A stretch of DNA of 64,000 nucleotides from Diplonema papillatum (lineage: Eukaryota; Euglenozoa; Diplonemea; Diplonemida; Diplonemidae): contig JAPJBO010000461.1 of NCBI GenBank assembly GCA_030068145.1, positions 1-64,000 on the forward strand, in the 5' to 3' direction. The notes below the pieces were generated by a model that worked only from the letters and a program-made list of their open reading frames with translations, did no database searches and had not been told where the DNA came from. Both the position numbers and the translations under genes were made by a program. Of the stretch, positions 1-11,099 are shown piece by piece. Numbering within the stretch: position 1 is the stretch's first letter; each line of letters starts with the position of its first letter.

Positions 1-1340
1 GCTGAAATAATGGCTGCAGAATGCGAAAACAAGGCCAAATCACCCCCACAAGCCAATTCCTAGGCAATTCCTTAAGGAAAATCATCAAAAACCCAAACCG
101 CAGCCACAAAAAACAGCCCGACTAGGACACAACCGCAAAGGGAACCCAAAAACAATCGGAAACCCCAGGAAAGTTTGATCCACACCGGTGTGGGTTCATA
201 AAACGCCTGCAAAATGTGTCGCCAAACCGCCGGGACCCTGAAAGGACCCTGAAAGGACCCTGAAAGGACCCTGTTTTTCGGAAAAAAGGGGGGCCCCCAG
301 CAGCTCAAAACCAGAAACCTACCACTTGGGTGGTCCTAAAATGCTCGGGAAATGCAAAATACGTGGTCGGATGCTCGTTTAGGCTGAAATAATGGCTGCA
401 GAATGCAAAAACAAGACAGAGTCACCTCCCACAAGGCAATTCCTTAAGGAAAACATCAGAAAACCCAGGGGGGGCGTCACCAGAAATCCAAAACTCGAAA
501 CCTACCACTCAAGTGCTCATAAAATGCTCCGAAACAGCGAAAAACGTGGTCAGACGCTCCCTGAAAGGACCCTGAAAGGACCCTGAAAGACCCCTGTTTT
601 TCGGAAAAAAGGGGGGCCCCCAGCAGCTCAAAACCAGAAACCTACCACTTGGGTGGTCCTAACATGCTCGGGAAATGCAAAATACGTGGTCGGATGCTCG
701 TTTAGGCTGAAATAATGGCTGCAGAATGCGAAAACAAGTCCAAAACACCCCCACAAGCCAATTCCTAGGCAATTCCTTAAGGAAAATCATCAAAAACCCA
801 AACTGCAGCCACAAAAAGCAGCCCGACTAGGACACAACCGCAAACGGAACCCAAAAACAATCGGAAACCCCAGGAAAGTTTGATCCACACCGGTGTGGGT
901 TCATAAAACGCCTGCAAAATGTGTCGCCAAACCGCCTGGACCCTGAAAGGACCCTGAAAGGACCCTGAAAGACCCCTGTTTTTCGGAAAAAAGGGGGGCC
1001 CCCAGCAGCTCAAAACCACTTGGGTGGTCCTAAAATGCTCGGGAAATGCAAAATACGTGGTCGGATGCTTGCTTAGGCTGAAATAATGGCTGCAGAATGC
1101 AAAAACAAGACAAAGTCACCTCCACAAGCCAATTCCTAGGCAATTCCTTACGGAAAAACATCAGAAGCCCAGAAGGGGCATCACCAGAAACCCAAAACTC
1201 GAATCCTACCACTCAGGTGCCTGTAAAATGCTCTAAAAGGGTGGGAAAAGTGGTCGGATGCTCGTTTAGGCTGAAATAATGGCTGCAGAATGCGAAAACA
1301 TGGCAAAATCAGTTCAAATGGGAATTCCTTAAGTGTTCAC
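1..1340. repeat. Tandem satellite array, units of about 190-383 bp
   Basis: Five units start with the same GCTGAAATAATGGCTGCAGA at about 1, 384, 707, 1077 and 1270. Two subtypes alternate: units 1 and 3 share a long insert (reading through AGCCCGACTAGGACACAACC), while units 2 and 4 share a different middle. This gives a higher-order period of about 700 bp. Each long unit also holds a nested 11 bp tandem of GGACCCTGAAA. ORFs on both strands repeat from unit to unit and are by-products. The array runs off the left edge. A diverged single copy lies in reverse orientation at about 31905-32110. Confidence 0.93.
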
Positions 1341-1727
1341 AAACCGAAGTAACAGCCACAAAGGACAACCCAAGTAGTACCCCACTTAACAGGGGTAACA
1401 AGGTATGACTTGCTAGGCCTGCCTACCAGAAATGCCGACCAGAAAAGAGGGTAGAAAGATGTGTGGCTAATATGCCATCTGCTCCTCTGAGTCAAGTTAG
1501 ATATTTTGCTGCTGAAACATGCATGGAACCAGAATGAGAAACAGGGTTTTGAGGGAAACAGTATTCGATGTACATTGTGTGCACGTTAATCATGAGCTTA
1601 AGAAAGATGTGTGACAGAACTGATGCTGCTGCCAATGTTTTTGAATGATCTGAAGATGTTTGAGTCACCTGGATGGTATGCAAGAACTGTAGGTGCAAAA
1701 GAGGGGGTGGTAGCACCAGTGCTGCAT
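1341..1727. other. Region 3' of kinase gene A, no gene seen
   Basis: This lies just downstream of the stop codon of the minus-strand kinase gene A and would hold its 3' UTR and terminator. I see no domain-bearing ORF, no tandem repeat and no RNA gene here. Confidence 0.4.
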
Positions 1728-4700
1728 CTAAGACTGAAGTGCTTTTCGTATGAATGTCGGGTCCACTCTTGCAGCTTTGCGAAGAAAGGGGTGTTGGAGC
1801 AGTTCTTTTGCAGATGGCCTCTTTCTTGGATCTTTGCGCAGCATGCATTCTATGAAGTCGACACAGCTACGTGACCACCTGTTCGTTTAATTTGTAAGTG
1901 TGCGCTGGGAATGTTTGAAAACGAAAGATTAAAGGAATGGTTGAGAGCGACTGGGTTTTGTTTTGTCACCTATCTGTGGGGTAGGTGATGACAGCCCTAA
2001 ACCACCGGCTGCTGTGTACCCCATTGGGATGAGCAAGGAGCCTGACCGAGCACTGCAGTGTAGCCTGACTCACAAGAGATGCTCCTAACGATGGCGAAAT
2101 GGAGCCTCTCGAAGAGATGGGTGGAGGGAGGAGATGACGTCATTGTGATGTTTTTTGAGCTTGTGCCGGGAAGATCAAGGGTGGTGTTACCCACATATAG
2201 AAGTTCGATAAAAGTTGTATGGAGTAGTGGGTGTCACTTTTTAGAGTTAAAGTTCGCTTGAAATACCGGGGTTTTAGGGTCTCCGTGTGACCGTTCATGA
2301 ATGGGTTCTCTTAGAGCAAGAAAGGGCTTTATGGTTACGGATTATATATTTCGAGACTGGAGGTCCTATGAACATGCAATGTGAATAGCCTCTATTCGAG
2401 CCAACCCGGCTTTTCTTGCAACAATTATGAAACCGTATTGATTTTGAACTGGATAATAGTTCAGAGTAAGCCTTTTTCCCTTCTGGGAAAATGCACGGGG
2501 GTGGCAGAGTGAGCGGGCGCCGGCCTTCAGGCCGGTCGGCCCGGGTTCGAACCCCGCCCCTCACACTTTTCCGGTCGAAGATGGTTTTCGAGGTTTGTTG
2601 GGTTTCGGGGTCTTATGTGCCCGAAATTTGCGTTTTTGGCGGAGTTTCTCAGTATCTCGCGGTATTTGGTCACCCCGGGAAACGGAGTCGGGCGGCCGAG
2701 CTTGCCATCACAGGCCAAACTGCTACGAGAACCGAACTTTGCTTAGCTTCACGCGAACTTTGCTTCGTCCGAACTCAGCTGCGCCCGTACCAGAATTTAG
2801 CATCGCCCGAACTTTGCAGCGCCCGAACTTTGCTTCGCCAGAACTTAGCTTCGCCCGAGCGTTGCTTCGCCCGAACTCAGCTGCGCCCGAACTTTGCTTC
2901 ACCAGAACTTAGCTGCGCCCGAACTTAGCATCACTCGAACTTATTATCGTCTGAACTTAGCTGCGCCCGAACTCTGCTTCGCCGGGGGGCGGCGGGGGGG
3001 TCCGGGGGGGCGCAAACCCGGGTACCAGCGCCAAACTTTTCCCGTACTCGGTGGGTCGGGGGGGGTGTCCCCCCCCGGGCACGAGCACCGACCTTGGCTT
3101 CACCGGACTTTACCACCCTGGCCGAACTTCGCTCGTGCCGGAACTTTTTTTTAGTACCAGCGCAGCCTGAGCGCTTAGCACCAGAACTTAGCAACGCCCG
3201 AACTTAGCAACGCCCGAACTTAGCATCACTCGAACTTAGCTTCACCAGCATTGCCCGAACTTAGCTTAGCCCGAACTTTACTGTTCCCCGAACTTTAACT
3301 GCTGCCTCCAGTCTCGCCACGCGCCGGCCTTAGCCGAGCGCACGTACTTTTGTTCTATGTGATGTTGGTGCACAATGGTGGCCAGCGGCCCTTTTCTGTC
3401 TGAGGATCGACCTTTTCCGCGACGCACAGGGAACTGTGTCGGTGGGTAAACAGGTCCTGTGATGTGTGATAATTCCTTGTTGTGGAGCACTTTTATTATC
3501 GGGGTCAACTCCACACGTTGGCGAGTGAGCTGGTCTGGACTGCTCATCTGTGATCATGGGTTGAATCAGGTTATGCGCGCTCCGATACTGAGTAGTCCAG
3601 GGATGACAGAGTTTTGTTATGCGCGCTCCCATATTGAGTAGTCCAGGGACAACAGAGTTTTGATTTCCCCATTGTATCCTGTCACTCGCTTTCATCCTGA
3701 CTGTCTGAGCAAGTTCGATATACTCAAGGAGAATGCCAGTGTATACGTGCTGGCCATCATAGAACTGACGATTGATCGTAAATTGTGTATGGTAGCAAGA
3801 GACGATTTGGTGGAACGTCACCGCATTCGTAATGTGCCGATACAGCGGAGGGTGTGCTTTCTGCTCTCGAAAAGGTACAAAGGTATGTGAGAATCGACAC
3901 AACCATCCAGAGCCCGCCTCTCCGGCGCGAGTAACAGCAGCTCTGTTTCCTGTTCAAACAAAACCCAGTTGTAACCCAGTCGTTCAAAACGAGCTTCGAA
4001 CGCGCAAAATTTCGCTACAGGGTATTGTCCTGTCAAGAGGGTACGTGTTGGCAAGTGACCGTGAAAACGGGCTCTGATGAAGCAGCCTGGTGCCCTGTAT
4101 GTCCAGTACAGTGCTAGTGGACATAAGGGACCTCATATCAAGCATGCTCTCGACGGTAAAGGCCAAAGCAAACGGACGCCGATGATCGGGGAGCTTCTGC
4201 TGTGCCGGAATAAGCGACCTCGATCTTGGCTTTCTCTTTCTAGCCAGAAACTGGAAGCTGAAGACGTTCACGGAAAATATAGATTGGCCAAACTAGAAAG
4301 GAATGGCATAGAGAAGTTGTGTTTGCATTTAAATGAGTCCCCACTAACGCAACGAGAGCGTTGTGTTCGATTGTGACTTGGCGTGTGGGTGATGCTCAGG
4401 ATATTCTGTTCCACGGGTGGGTGGGCGGGAGAACCTTTTGCATGTGAGTGCAAACCTTCTTTTCCGAAGGTGTTCCTGAACGGTTGTAAAGGTTGACTAA
4501 TCGATAATAAAAGAATCTTCATTTTCTTTTCACTTGCTGTAACAGTTAGTGTGTGAAATGAAGACCTCCTTTTCTTGCAGGGCAGGTAAAGACCCCAACA
4601 GAAATGCTCCACAAGATGTTTGGCACTTGCATGAAGGCTGCCCTCAGCAGGGTTGTCGTGCACTGCTCAGAGACCCGCACCCCAAAACTGCGGACAGGCG

Positions 4701-7125
4701 GATGTCAGCCAGACGCGGACACTCGGCCGTCCGCAAAAATCGCTGCCCTAGGTGGGCAATGTTGGCGGTGGCTCTCGGGGCTTGGGCCAGCTCTCAGGAG
4801 CTGGAGGAGCCAGCAGGGAAAAATGGTAAGCCATCTCAACATGCCACCAAAATGCGGGAAATCTTTTGCGCATTCTTCGCCGGGTCGATTTTTTGCAGCT
4901 CTCTTCATCGGAGCTGATCACGAGCAAAAGAATAGTCGAAAACTGTCTGCTACATGGACTAGCAAAGATATGTCACCAATCAGGGGATCGATTCCTGTGC
5001 TTCCCAATGCACACCTGGTGGTTTCCACACCCGGCACCCTGCCTTTTGGAAAGACCAACAAAACCACACATACTTTGTGGTCCCCGGGATGTTAGCGGTT
5101 CGCCCCATCGGAGCTGATCAAAAAAGATCTGCTATGCGGACCAGCGAAAATCACCAGTTGGCTCTTCCTAGCTCCCAAAGTGCCAGAAGAGCCAGCTCCC
5201 AGAGCTGGGAGCAACCACCAACACTGCCCTCGGTCAGTGATTGGTGCACATGCGTGCACACCAAGTTTTAGAAAAAGTGCACACAGCTGCACAGCTGCAC
5301 ACGGCCGAGCATGTGCATGGCTGACTCAGTGTAGCAAAGAGTAAGGGCGGCAGGTGTATCAGTGTCAGAATTTGTGAAGTTATAGAGGGGTGGTTAGGCT
5401 AGTGGATACTGTTCTTTCGACACTGTGGGTCGCCCAATTGGTCACATGACATCAGCCGTAAGCACCGTCTCAAAGAAATTGCGCACAGCCGCACGGCCGC
5501 ACGCACACGGCATGCCGTGTGTGCGCATCACTGCGCCGACAATTTGAACCAAGTTGGGGGTCAGCTACAAAATCGCCACATGTGGACACCGACTGACGGC
5601 AGCCGTCCGCCGGACGGCTGCTGTCTCAATACAGAGTAACCAACACAAGTCTGCTACCGGCCAACACCGCTTCCTTCCAATGCTTCTAAGTGTCAAGGTA
5701 AGGCTTCTGCAGATTGAAACGACAGCAAAGCGTATAGGGAGAAGGTTGCATACCGGGCAGCTGTCTTTACACGAGGGGCACGCTCTGTGACAATTTTGTA
5801 CAGGGCTTTCATTGGTTGAAGCGACATCAGAGGTGGCTCTCCATCACAAAGCTCAAGTCCGAGTATACCGAGCGACCAAATGTCGGCCTTGAAGTCGTAT
5901 GCATCACCTTTGATGACTTCGGGAGCCATCCAGTACGGTGTACCAACAACTGATCTTCGTTTTGAAGAGTTTCCTTCAGAAATCATTGCACAAAATCCGA
6001 AGTCTGCTAGTTTGATCCTGCAGTCAGTGGAAATGAGCACGTTGTCAGACTTAATGTCACGATGCATGCGGCCAGTCCGATGGAGATATGCTATTCCTTT
6101 CAGAACTTCTATCACTACAAATGCCAGCTGATTCTCAGTGAACCTATAGCCTTCTTCTATTATGTCGGTGAGCTTTCCACCATTCATGAGTTCCATTGCA
6201 ATCCAGAGAACATTCTCTTTCCGGTGACAGGCATAGTAGTTGATGATGTTCGGGTGCTTGCAGCAGTACAACATCGATATCTCGTTCTCGAGGGCTTGCA
6301 GCTCGCGTTTTTCATCCTTGATGAAGATCTTTTTCAAAGCCACATCTTGACCCTTTCCATTGACGGCTCGGTAGACCTCTCCTTGTGAACCACCATCCAG
6401 CTTCTTTAGCTTTGTATACAGTTTTAATGCATCGCCAGGAGTTAAAAGTTCCTTTAATGGATAGTGCTTTACTGGAACCTCACTCTTTGGCAGACAGGCA
6501 AAAGACTCCGCCAACTCCGCCGTATTTTGCTCGCGATTCATCGTTTTGTAACAGCTGTATATCTCAGAAAGACCGCTGACAATTTCATCCTTCGTAAAGC
6601 CGCTTGCCTCTAAAGCGGAAGCAAAGGCAGGTGGGAGTCCATTGAGCCCAAAAGGGGCTGCGCCTGTCGGATCAATCGTTACATGAATCTGTAGTCGGTG
6701 TAGGGTTGGTGTGGTTGTGGGCAAGAGAGTTGTCCGAAAGCCTTTTGCCATATAGGCATTGAAGACGCAGTTGTAGCATGCTTGCTCCTGCCGGGCACTA
6801 GCGCCCAACACTGCGCAATGCGTGTCGCAACCGTGAAAGTATTGACAAGGGACTCAACGGACACTCAGCTCGGTATTGGTGGGGAGCTGGAGCCTGTCTG
6901 AAACAATGCCGAATCAAAGCATACTTCATGTTCTAGAGGTAGCGGCTCCCCGATTGTCTCTGGCTCACTGAGCTTTGTCAGTACAGTCTCAGTAAGATTG
7001 TCAGGAGATAGTCCATCTTCGAGTCTTACAACAACCCCAGCACTAAAGCCCACTGGCTCTCCAATTGTAAACGAGGATTCATCATCTTCGGTGCATGCAC
7101 TTTTGCTGTGGCTCTTCCCCACTTT
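1728..7125 (-). CDS. PAK/STE20-like serine/threonine kinase with CRIB motif (gene A)
   Basis: This is a p21-activated kinase homologue: a kinase expected to be switched on by a Rho/Rac/Cdc42 GTPase. I read the minus-strand exons as 7125-6925 (5' end open), 6688-5754 and 1878-1728. The joins GAA|GTATGC...ACAG|ATT (phase 0) and CG|GTATGC...ACAG|G (phase 2) fit the phases and match gene B. Across the first join the CRIB motif appears: IGEPLPLEHE|IHVTID, with both His of ISxPxxFxHxxHVG. Exon 2 has the kinase core: Lys in VALKK, HRDIKSDN, DFGFC, GTPYWMAPE and DIWSLGI. Exon 3 gives the C-lobe (CMLRKDPRKRPSAKELLQHP) and a TAG stop. The first Gly of the glycine loop is replaced (DGGSQGEV). The frame above 7125 meets a TAA with no ATG, so at least one 5' exon is missing. 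The 3.9 kb intron is odd but well supported by gene B. Confidence 0.85.
2331..2575 (+). repeat. SINE-like dispersed repeat with tRNA-like A and B boxes
   Basis: A stretch of about 66 bp (2349-2414) recurs nearly identically at 40618-40683. Further on are a pol III-like A box, TGGCAGAGTGAG (2502-2513), and a B box, GGTTCGAACCC (2544-2554), spaced as in a tRNA. Between them is a GGCC-TTCA-GGCC hairpin. Flanks do not form a proper 7 bp acceptor stem, so this looks like a tRNA-derived SINE rather than a tRNA gene. The second copy has lost part of the A box and the whole B box. Confidence 0.6.
2735..3300. repeat. Minisatellite, about 16 bp unit GCTTCGCCCGAACTTA
   Basis: Degenerate units of 14-17 bp (GCTTCGCCCGAACTTW and variants such as GCTGCGCCCGAACTCA) run from about 2735 to 2985 and resume at 3170-3300. 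A G/C-run segment interrupts them at 2983-3080. The array lies within the large intron of kinase gene A. All ORFs across it are repeat artefacts. Confidence 0.9.
3568..3663. repeat. Two-copy tandem duplication, 48 bp unit
   Basis: GTTATGCGCGCTCC...GAGTAGTCCAGGGA...CAGAGTTTTG occurs twice back to back with a few substitutions. It lies in the large intron of kinase gene A. Confidence 0.85.
5504..5623. repeat. Two short perfect palindromes in the kinase intron
   Basis: CACACGGCATGCCGTGTG lies near 5504-5526. CAGCCGTCCG and CGGACGGCTG face each other one base apart near 5599-5620. Both could form cruciforms. There is no function I can assign. Confidence 0.6.
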
Positions 7126-7408
7126 GGCAGCTCTTGTTTGAACCCGGTGTGGGTGATGTTATACTTTCTTGCTTCCTTTCACCTGACAGACAGCGGATGT
7201 TTCCATTGTGAGCCACCTGAGGGTGGGGGTAGTCATGAGTCAATGTGAGTATGGACCCAGCATTCGGTGGCAGCTTGTTGTGGGGTTTTTTGGGGGGGGG
7301 TGTACTTAGACAGCATGCATACATGGTGCTAACTTGCGGCGAGGCAGACGCTCGTGAAGTGGTGAAAAAAGAAAACTACGAGCCGTGGTGCCATCCGAGG
7401 TAGTATAA

Positions 7409-7711
7409 TTATTTCCCCTCAGCTTGTCTTGTGTGGGGGCGGGGCCAGTCAGCCTTCACAGCATCAACGTTTGAGCACCTTGTGTGGCTTTTCAGTTGCT
7501 GGCTTGGAACCCAACTGCCCATCGCAGTCAGCCTGCGCAATGCACTTCCACTTGTTCGTCCAGACCGAATGTCTCCGGCGCCGACCAACGTCTCTTCAAG
7601 ATCAAGGAGCAGGGCTACTTGGTGAATCGCCGGGTTTCGCAGCACGTTTACATCACTTGAAGCAGTCAAACTTTGAAGCTTTGCTGTGAGCTTACGGAGG
7701 AAAGGAGCCAT
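7409..7711 (-). CDS. Hypothetical 100-residue ORF upstream of kinase gene A
   Basis: An ATG-started open frame on the same strand as kinase gene A, starting MAPFLRKLTAKLQSLTASSD. I recognise no domain. It lies where the missing 5' exon of gene A should be, so it could be a 5' exon or a chance ORF. I found no counterpart upstream of gene B, which argues against conservation. Confidence 0.2.
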   Translation of the reverse strand: MAPFLRKLTAKLQSLTASSDVNVLRNPAIHQVALLLDLEETLVGAGDIRSGRTSGSALRRLTAMGSWVPSQQLKSHTRCSNVDAVKADWPRPHTRQAEGK

Positions 7712-8039
7712 TCACCGCTGTGCCGTTGCTCTCTGTTGAGCTGGGAAAACAGGGCCAGCAGAAAGTCGTGCATGTCAAGTCATGTTGGGCCTTGTGTTGT
7801 ACCCACATCCGTTGTCACGGTGTTCATTTCGTCTGGAACAAAAGCCCCGTCTCCTGTGGCCATTCTTGCGTCCGGAGCAGGTCGCAGTGCACGTTCCCAA
7901 ATAGCGGTGGAGACCTCAAACTGTGAGACTTCCAAAACTGGACGGAAAGGAGATGCAGAGGAAGCACGAGATCAAGCCACGCGGACGTACAAGAGCAGCT
8001 GTGTCGATTCATCGTGAGAATGCTAAGCGCGTAACGAAC

Positions 8040-8500
8040 CACTTACCAGGAAGGTGTCGGGCACCGGATTCCAAAGGAATCGGAAAACAAAAGTTTGGTC
8101 GTGCGTGTTTTCTGATTTTGACACAGCACAATGAAGTGCTGACAAGCATGAAGCGGTGAAATGGCGCAGTGCGGTATGAAGTGGGCTAAGAAAATGTGGG
8201 TAGGAGTGAATCCAGAAGTTCCAGGGCCATAGCGCATACTCGAGATTCTAAGCAGCGCCAGAAACTCGCCCAGAATCTGCGCGTGGTCACGGACGGCATC
8301 GAAGATCGTCCTGAACTCCTTCACGCCCTGCGGCGTCGCCCGCCGTGGGTCCGGCGACTCCTCCTGAGGACAGCCATCATCCTTCTCACGCTCTTTCATT
8401 GAGCGGGTCGTCGAGAACACACGCCGCCGCTTTGTTCTCCGCCAGCACGGACGCCATGATGTCCAGGGGCACCCCATAGGCCTCATTGTCGCCCATCAGC
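8040..8500 (-). other. Possible further relic of the degraded retroelement
   Basis: An open minus-strand frame (8486-8043) has no recognised domain. A short match, ATGGCGCAGTGCGG(T/G)ATG, is shared between about 8160 and 14411. This hints that related degraded sequence exists at both places, but the match is too short to prove it. Confidence 0.2.
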
Positions 8501-8682
8501 AACAGGCGACCACCGCCACCGTAGGGCCCGACGCCCATGCCTCGTTGGGTCTGTGTTGTCGGTGGCTCTCGGAGCTGGAGCTCCGGGGCTGGTCGGTGCC
8601 CGGGGCTCAGCCCCGGAGCGCTTCAGGAGCCCGACAAGGATGGGCATAGAACACACTTTCTACTGTTTTCCAGATAGATCCG

Positions 8683-10280
8683 TCACCAGCCGCGAGCGAG
8701 GCGGCTCCTCGACTCGTCTGTGGAAGAAAAGCGGCAGAAGAGGGTAAAGGCCTTCCAGAGCTTGTATTTCCCAGCACCTTTCTTTCTTGTCCTGCTCGTC
8801 CGCATCCAGTTCACTTTGGTCGTCAACGCTCTCGTCCTCCGAATATTCATCGACAGGTGAAGATCGGAGCCAAAGGGGACAACTTTATCGGTCTCAAGGG
8901 TGAACACCGACGACCCCCTGCAGATGGCGCAGTACATGGCACAGCTTGCGGTGCCATCACTCAACTGCCACCCGGACGGTGATAACGAGTTTTCAGATTT
9001 TCTGGACTCGGTGCCGTCGCCGGTGAAGAACCTGGCAGACCAGATAACTGCCTGGGGAGCTTGGATCATCGCTGCGCGACAGGTATGCGGGCTTGACGGT
9101 CTGCAGGTACGCCGGGCTATTGCAAACCCCCTCGAGTCGAGAAGGGTGCCCGTACAGCAACGTCGCCTGCCGTGGTTGCAACGGCTGGTGATAGGCGCCC
9201 GGAGAATGGCAGTGAAGCGAGGGGTGTCAGGCCGTCAGGCGTGCGGTAGCCGGAGCGGCTGAGAGGCCCCCCCCCGACGGCCGCCGCCCAGGCTTTGATG
9301 ACTCGTTGCCGCTCCTCTGTCCGCATCGTGCTGCGGCACCTCGATGGCATCTCGGGCCCGAACCCCCTGCTTTTCCCGGGCCCCGAGTACCAATAACTGC
9401 TCGGGACCTGAAGTCCTATTTCTTCCAATTCCCCGCAGGACGGCCGACATCGGCTTTCTTCGGGCTTCGGACCAGGAGACTCGACGGGGGCGTGGCTCTG
9501 TACTGGTGGCGCCTGGGCAGGTCGTTTTCCATGATTGCGCAGGACTCTGATTTTTGTCATCACGGAGCTTGCCGGGGACGACAGAGCAGTTTGCCCCATA
9601 CCGTCCACGCTCAAAAGGCGGTCTCGACGACTTCCAGACGCCGTGTAGAGTCAAATCAACCGAGCAAAAGAGGGGGTGCGGCTTCTGCACCCACCCTTGC
9701 TTCAGCCGGTACCTCTTCGCCGCGAAGTCAAACTCGATTCCCAGGACAACCGGCGTCGAGCTGGGCTCGAGGACAGACTTCTCGTCCTTGACCATCATGC
9801 GCACCATACGGGCACGCTGCAGGTCTCGGTTGCGCACAGCACGAAGCGCGTCTGGACAGGCACCGACGAGGGCCCAGTCGTCGTACCAAACTATCCTCTG
9901 CAGTGAGCCCAGTGCTTGCGGATGGTGACCCTGGCGCACCAGGTCCTGACCGGTTCCCTGGGCTGGGAGTCGCCAGTCCGCGTGAGGGACGATATCTTTC
10001 CGTTCCTGCCGGCGTCTATGCGGACAACTTCTTCTCTCAACGATTCCGAAAGGTCGGTGGGCGAAGAAAGTTTGCGAAAGCCTCCGCCATAGGACCAGGA
10101 AGACGCTCTGGAGTACAAACGAGCTGGAAACCCTTCTTCAGAAGTCTGTGCAGATGAGCAAGTTACGTCGACCCCGTGGGTTGCTTGCACTGCAGTGCTG
10201 GTGTAGTCATGCCTATGGGTAGCCGGGACGTGGCTTTTGACCGGTTGTTTGGCTGCTGCCCTGGTCCTGACGTTGCGCAC
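8683..10280 (-). pseudogene. Decayed retroelement with reverse-transcriptase palm fragment
   Basis: The best-preserved part is the 3'-to-5' frame 9939-9720. It reads a reverse-transcriptase catalytic box, IVWYDDWALVGA, followed by VKDEKSVLEPSS and LGIEFD...RYRLKQGW, typical of the palm and thumb region of DIRS-like or related retroelements. Downstream the frame shifts, and coding-like pieces continue in other frames (about 9614-8700) with stops between them. Upstream frames up to 10280 contain only scraps. No terminal repeats were found. Unlike the element at 41.8-46.1 kb, this one keeps the normal YxDD-type box (YDD), so it belongs to a different family. It is not functional as it stands. 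Confidence 0.6.
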
Positions 10281-11095
10281 GCCAACACAGCAGCATCCCT
10301 GGAGGAGATGAAGCTGTTTCTGCGGCGGGGCTGGTGTTGTCGTGTTGGTTGGCGAGCATACTCGAGTGGCACCATCGGACGATCACTGCGGGTCTGTTGG
10401 CACTTGCTCTGCTTCTGGAGCACATCTTTTCCGACGGCGCAGTCGCAAATGCTGATCATATTGCTTGTGAATGAAGCAATTGGCTCATTTTCCTGGTAGT
10501 TTGGGCCTGTTTGACAACCTTGCGCATCCTTGTGGACAAACACGGCGGTTCAGTTTGCAAGGGGTGGCGGGCTGTACTGCCTTCTTGGCATCTTGGCCAT
10601 CTTGAACACAAAACGTTTGAAGCAGAAGTTTGGAGACAGGCTCCGAAGCAAGTGAACTGTACGGAGGAAAGGCACGACCGAGTCAGAACTGAATACTGCA
10701 GAGCCTTGAGTGCTGTCCTCACCGGACATGTATTCATTGAGCGATATAGCTGAGTAATTGAGAAACATAAACAATTGCAAAGTCGTTGAGCTCTAGCTTC
10801 CAACAATATAAGCAGCATGGCTCATTTGCAAAGAACAAAGAAGATACAGCATGTTCTGGATCGACAAGCGCTAGAACAGAAGTCCGCTGCTTGGGCTGTG
10901 CACTTCCTTGCCATCAATAGATCTCTGGATGGCACGACCTGCATGGTGTCACATTCGAAACGCGCCGACAGATTGCTAACTCGATGTCGTACATCATTTC
11001 ATTCATTCATAATAATAGAAGACTATTGATTTTGTATCGGTACAACATCGATCTGTGCAGATGATTACCACAGGCTAGTGGTGGCACTAGGAGTC
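10281..11095. other. No gene recognised
   Basis: Several overlapping frames on both strands are open for 70-125 codons but none shows a domain or splice-consistent continuation. I see no repeat structure here. Confidence 0.35.
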
Positions 11096-11099
11096 TACA

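Larger units (their letters stand above)
1879..5753 (-). other. Large 3.9 kb second intron of kinase gene A
   Basis: The intron is bounded by donor GTATGC (complement of 5748-5753) and acceptor AACAG (just above 1878). The equivalent intron in gene B is only about 230 bp (12556-12785). The extra length holds a tRNA-like repeat (2331-2575), a GCCCGAACTTA minisatellite, a 48 bp tandem duplication, a pair of diverged copies (4905-4975 and 5103-5150, both with GGAGCTGATCA) and palindromes near 5504 and 5600. Long ORFs inside (for example 3330-3902 and 4604-5095) match nothing I know and run across these repeats. Confidence 0.75.

Noticed and set aside
2494..2566. Functional tRNA gene at 2494-2566
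   Set aside because: A and B boxes are present, but no 7 bp acceptor stem and only a partly paired T stem can be formed, so I call it a SINE-like remnant.
3330..3902. 190-codon minus-strand ORF
   Set aside because: It lies in the intron of kinase gene A, includes a 48 bp tandem duplication and shows no domain.
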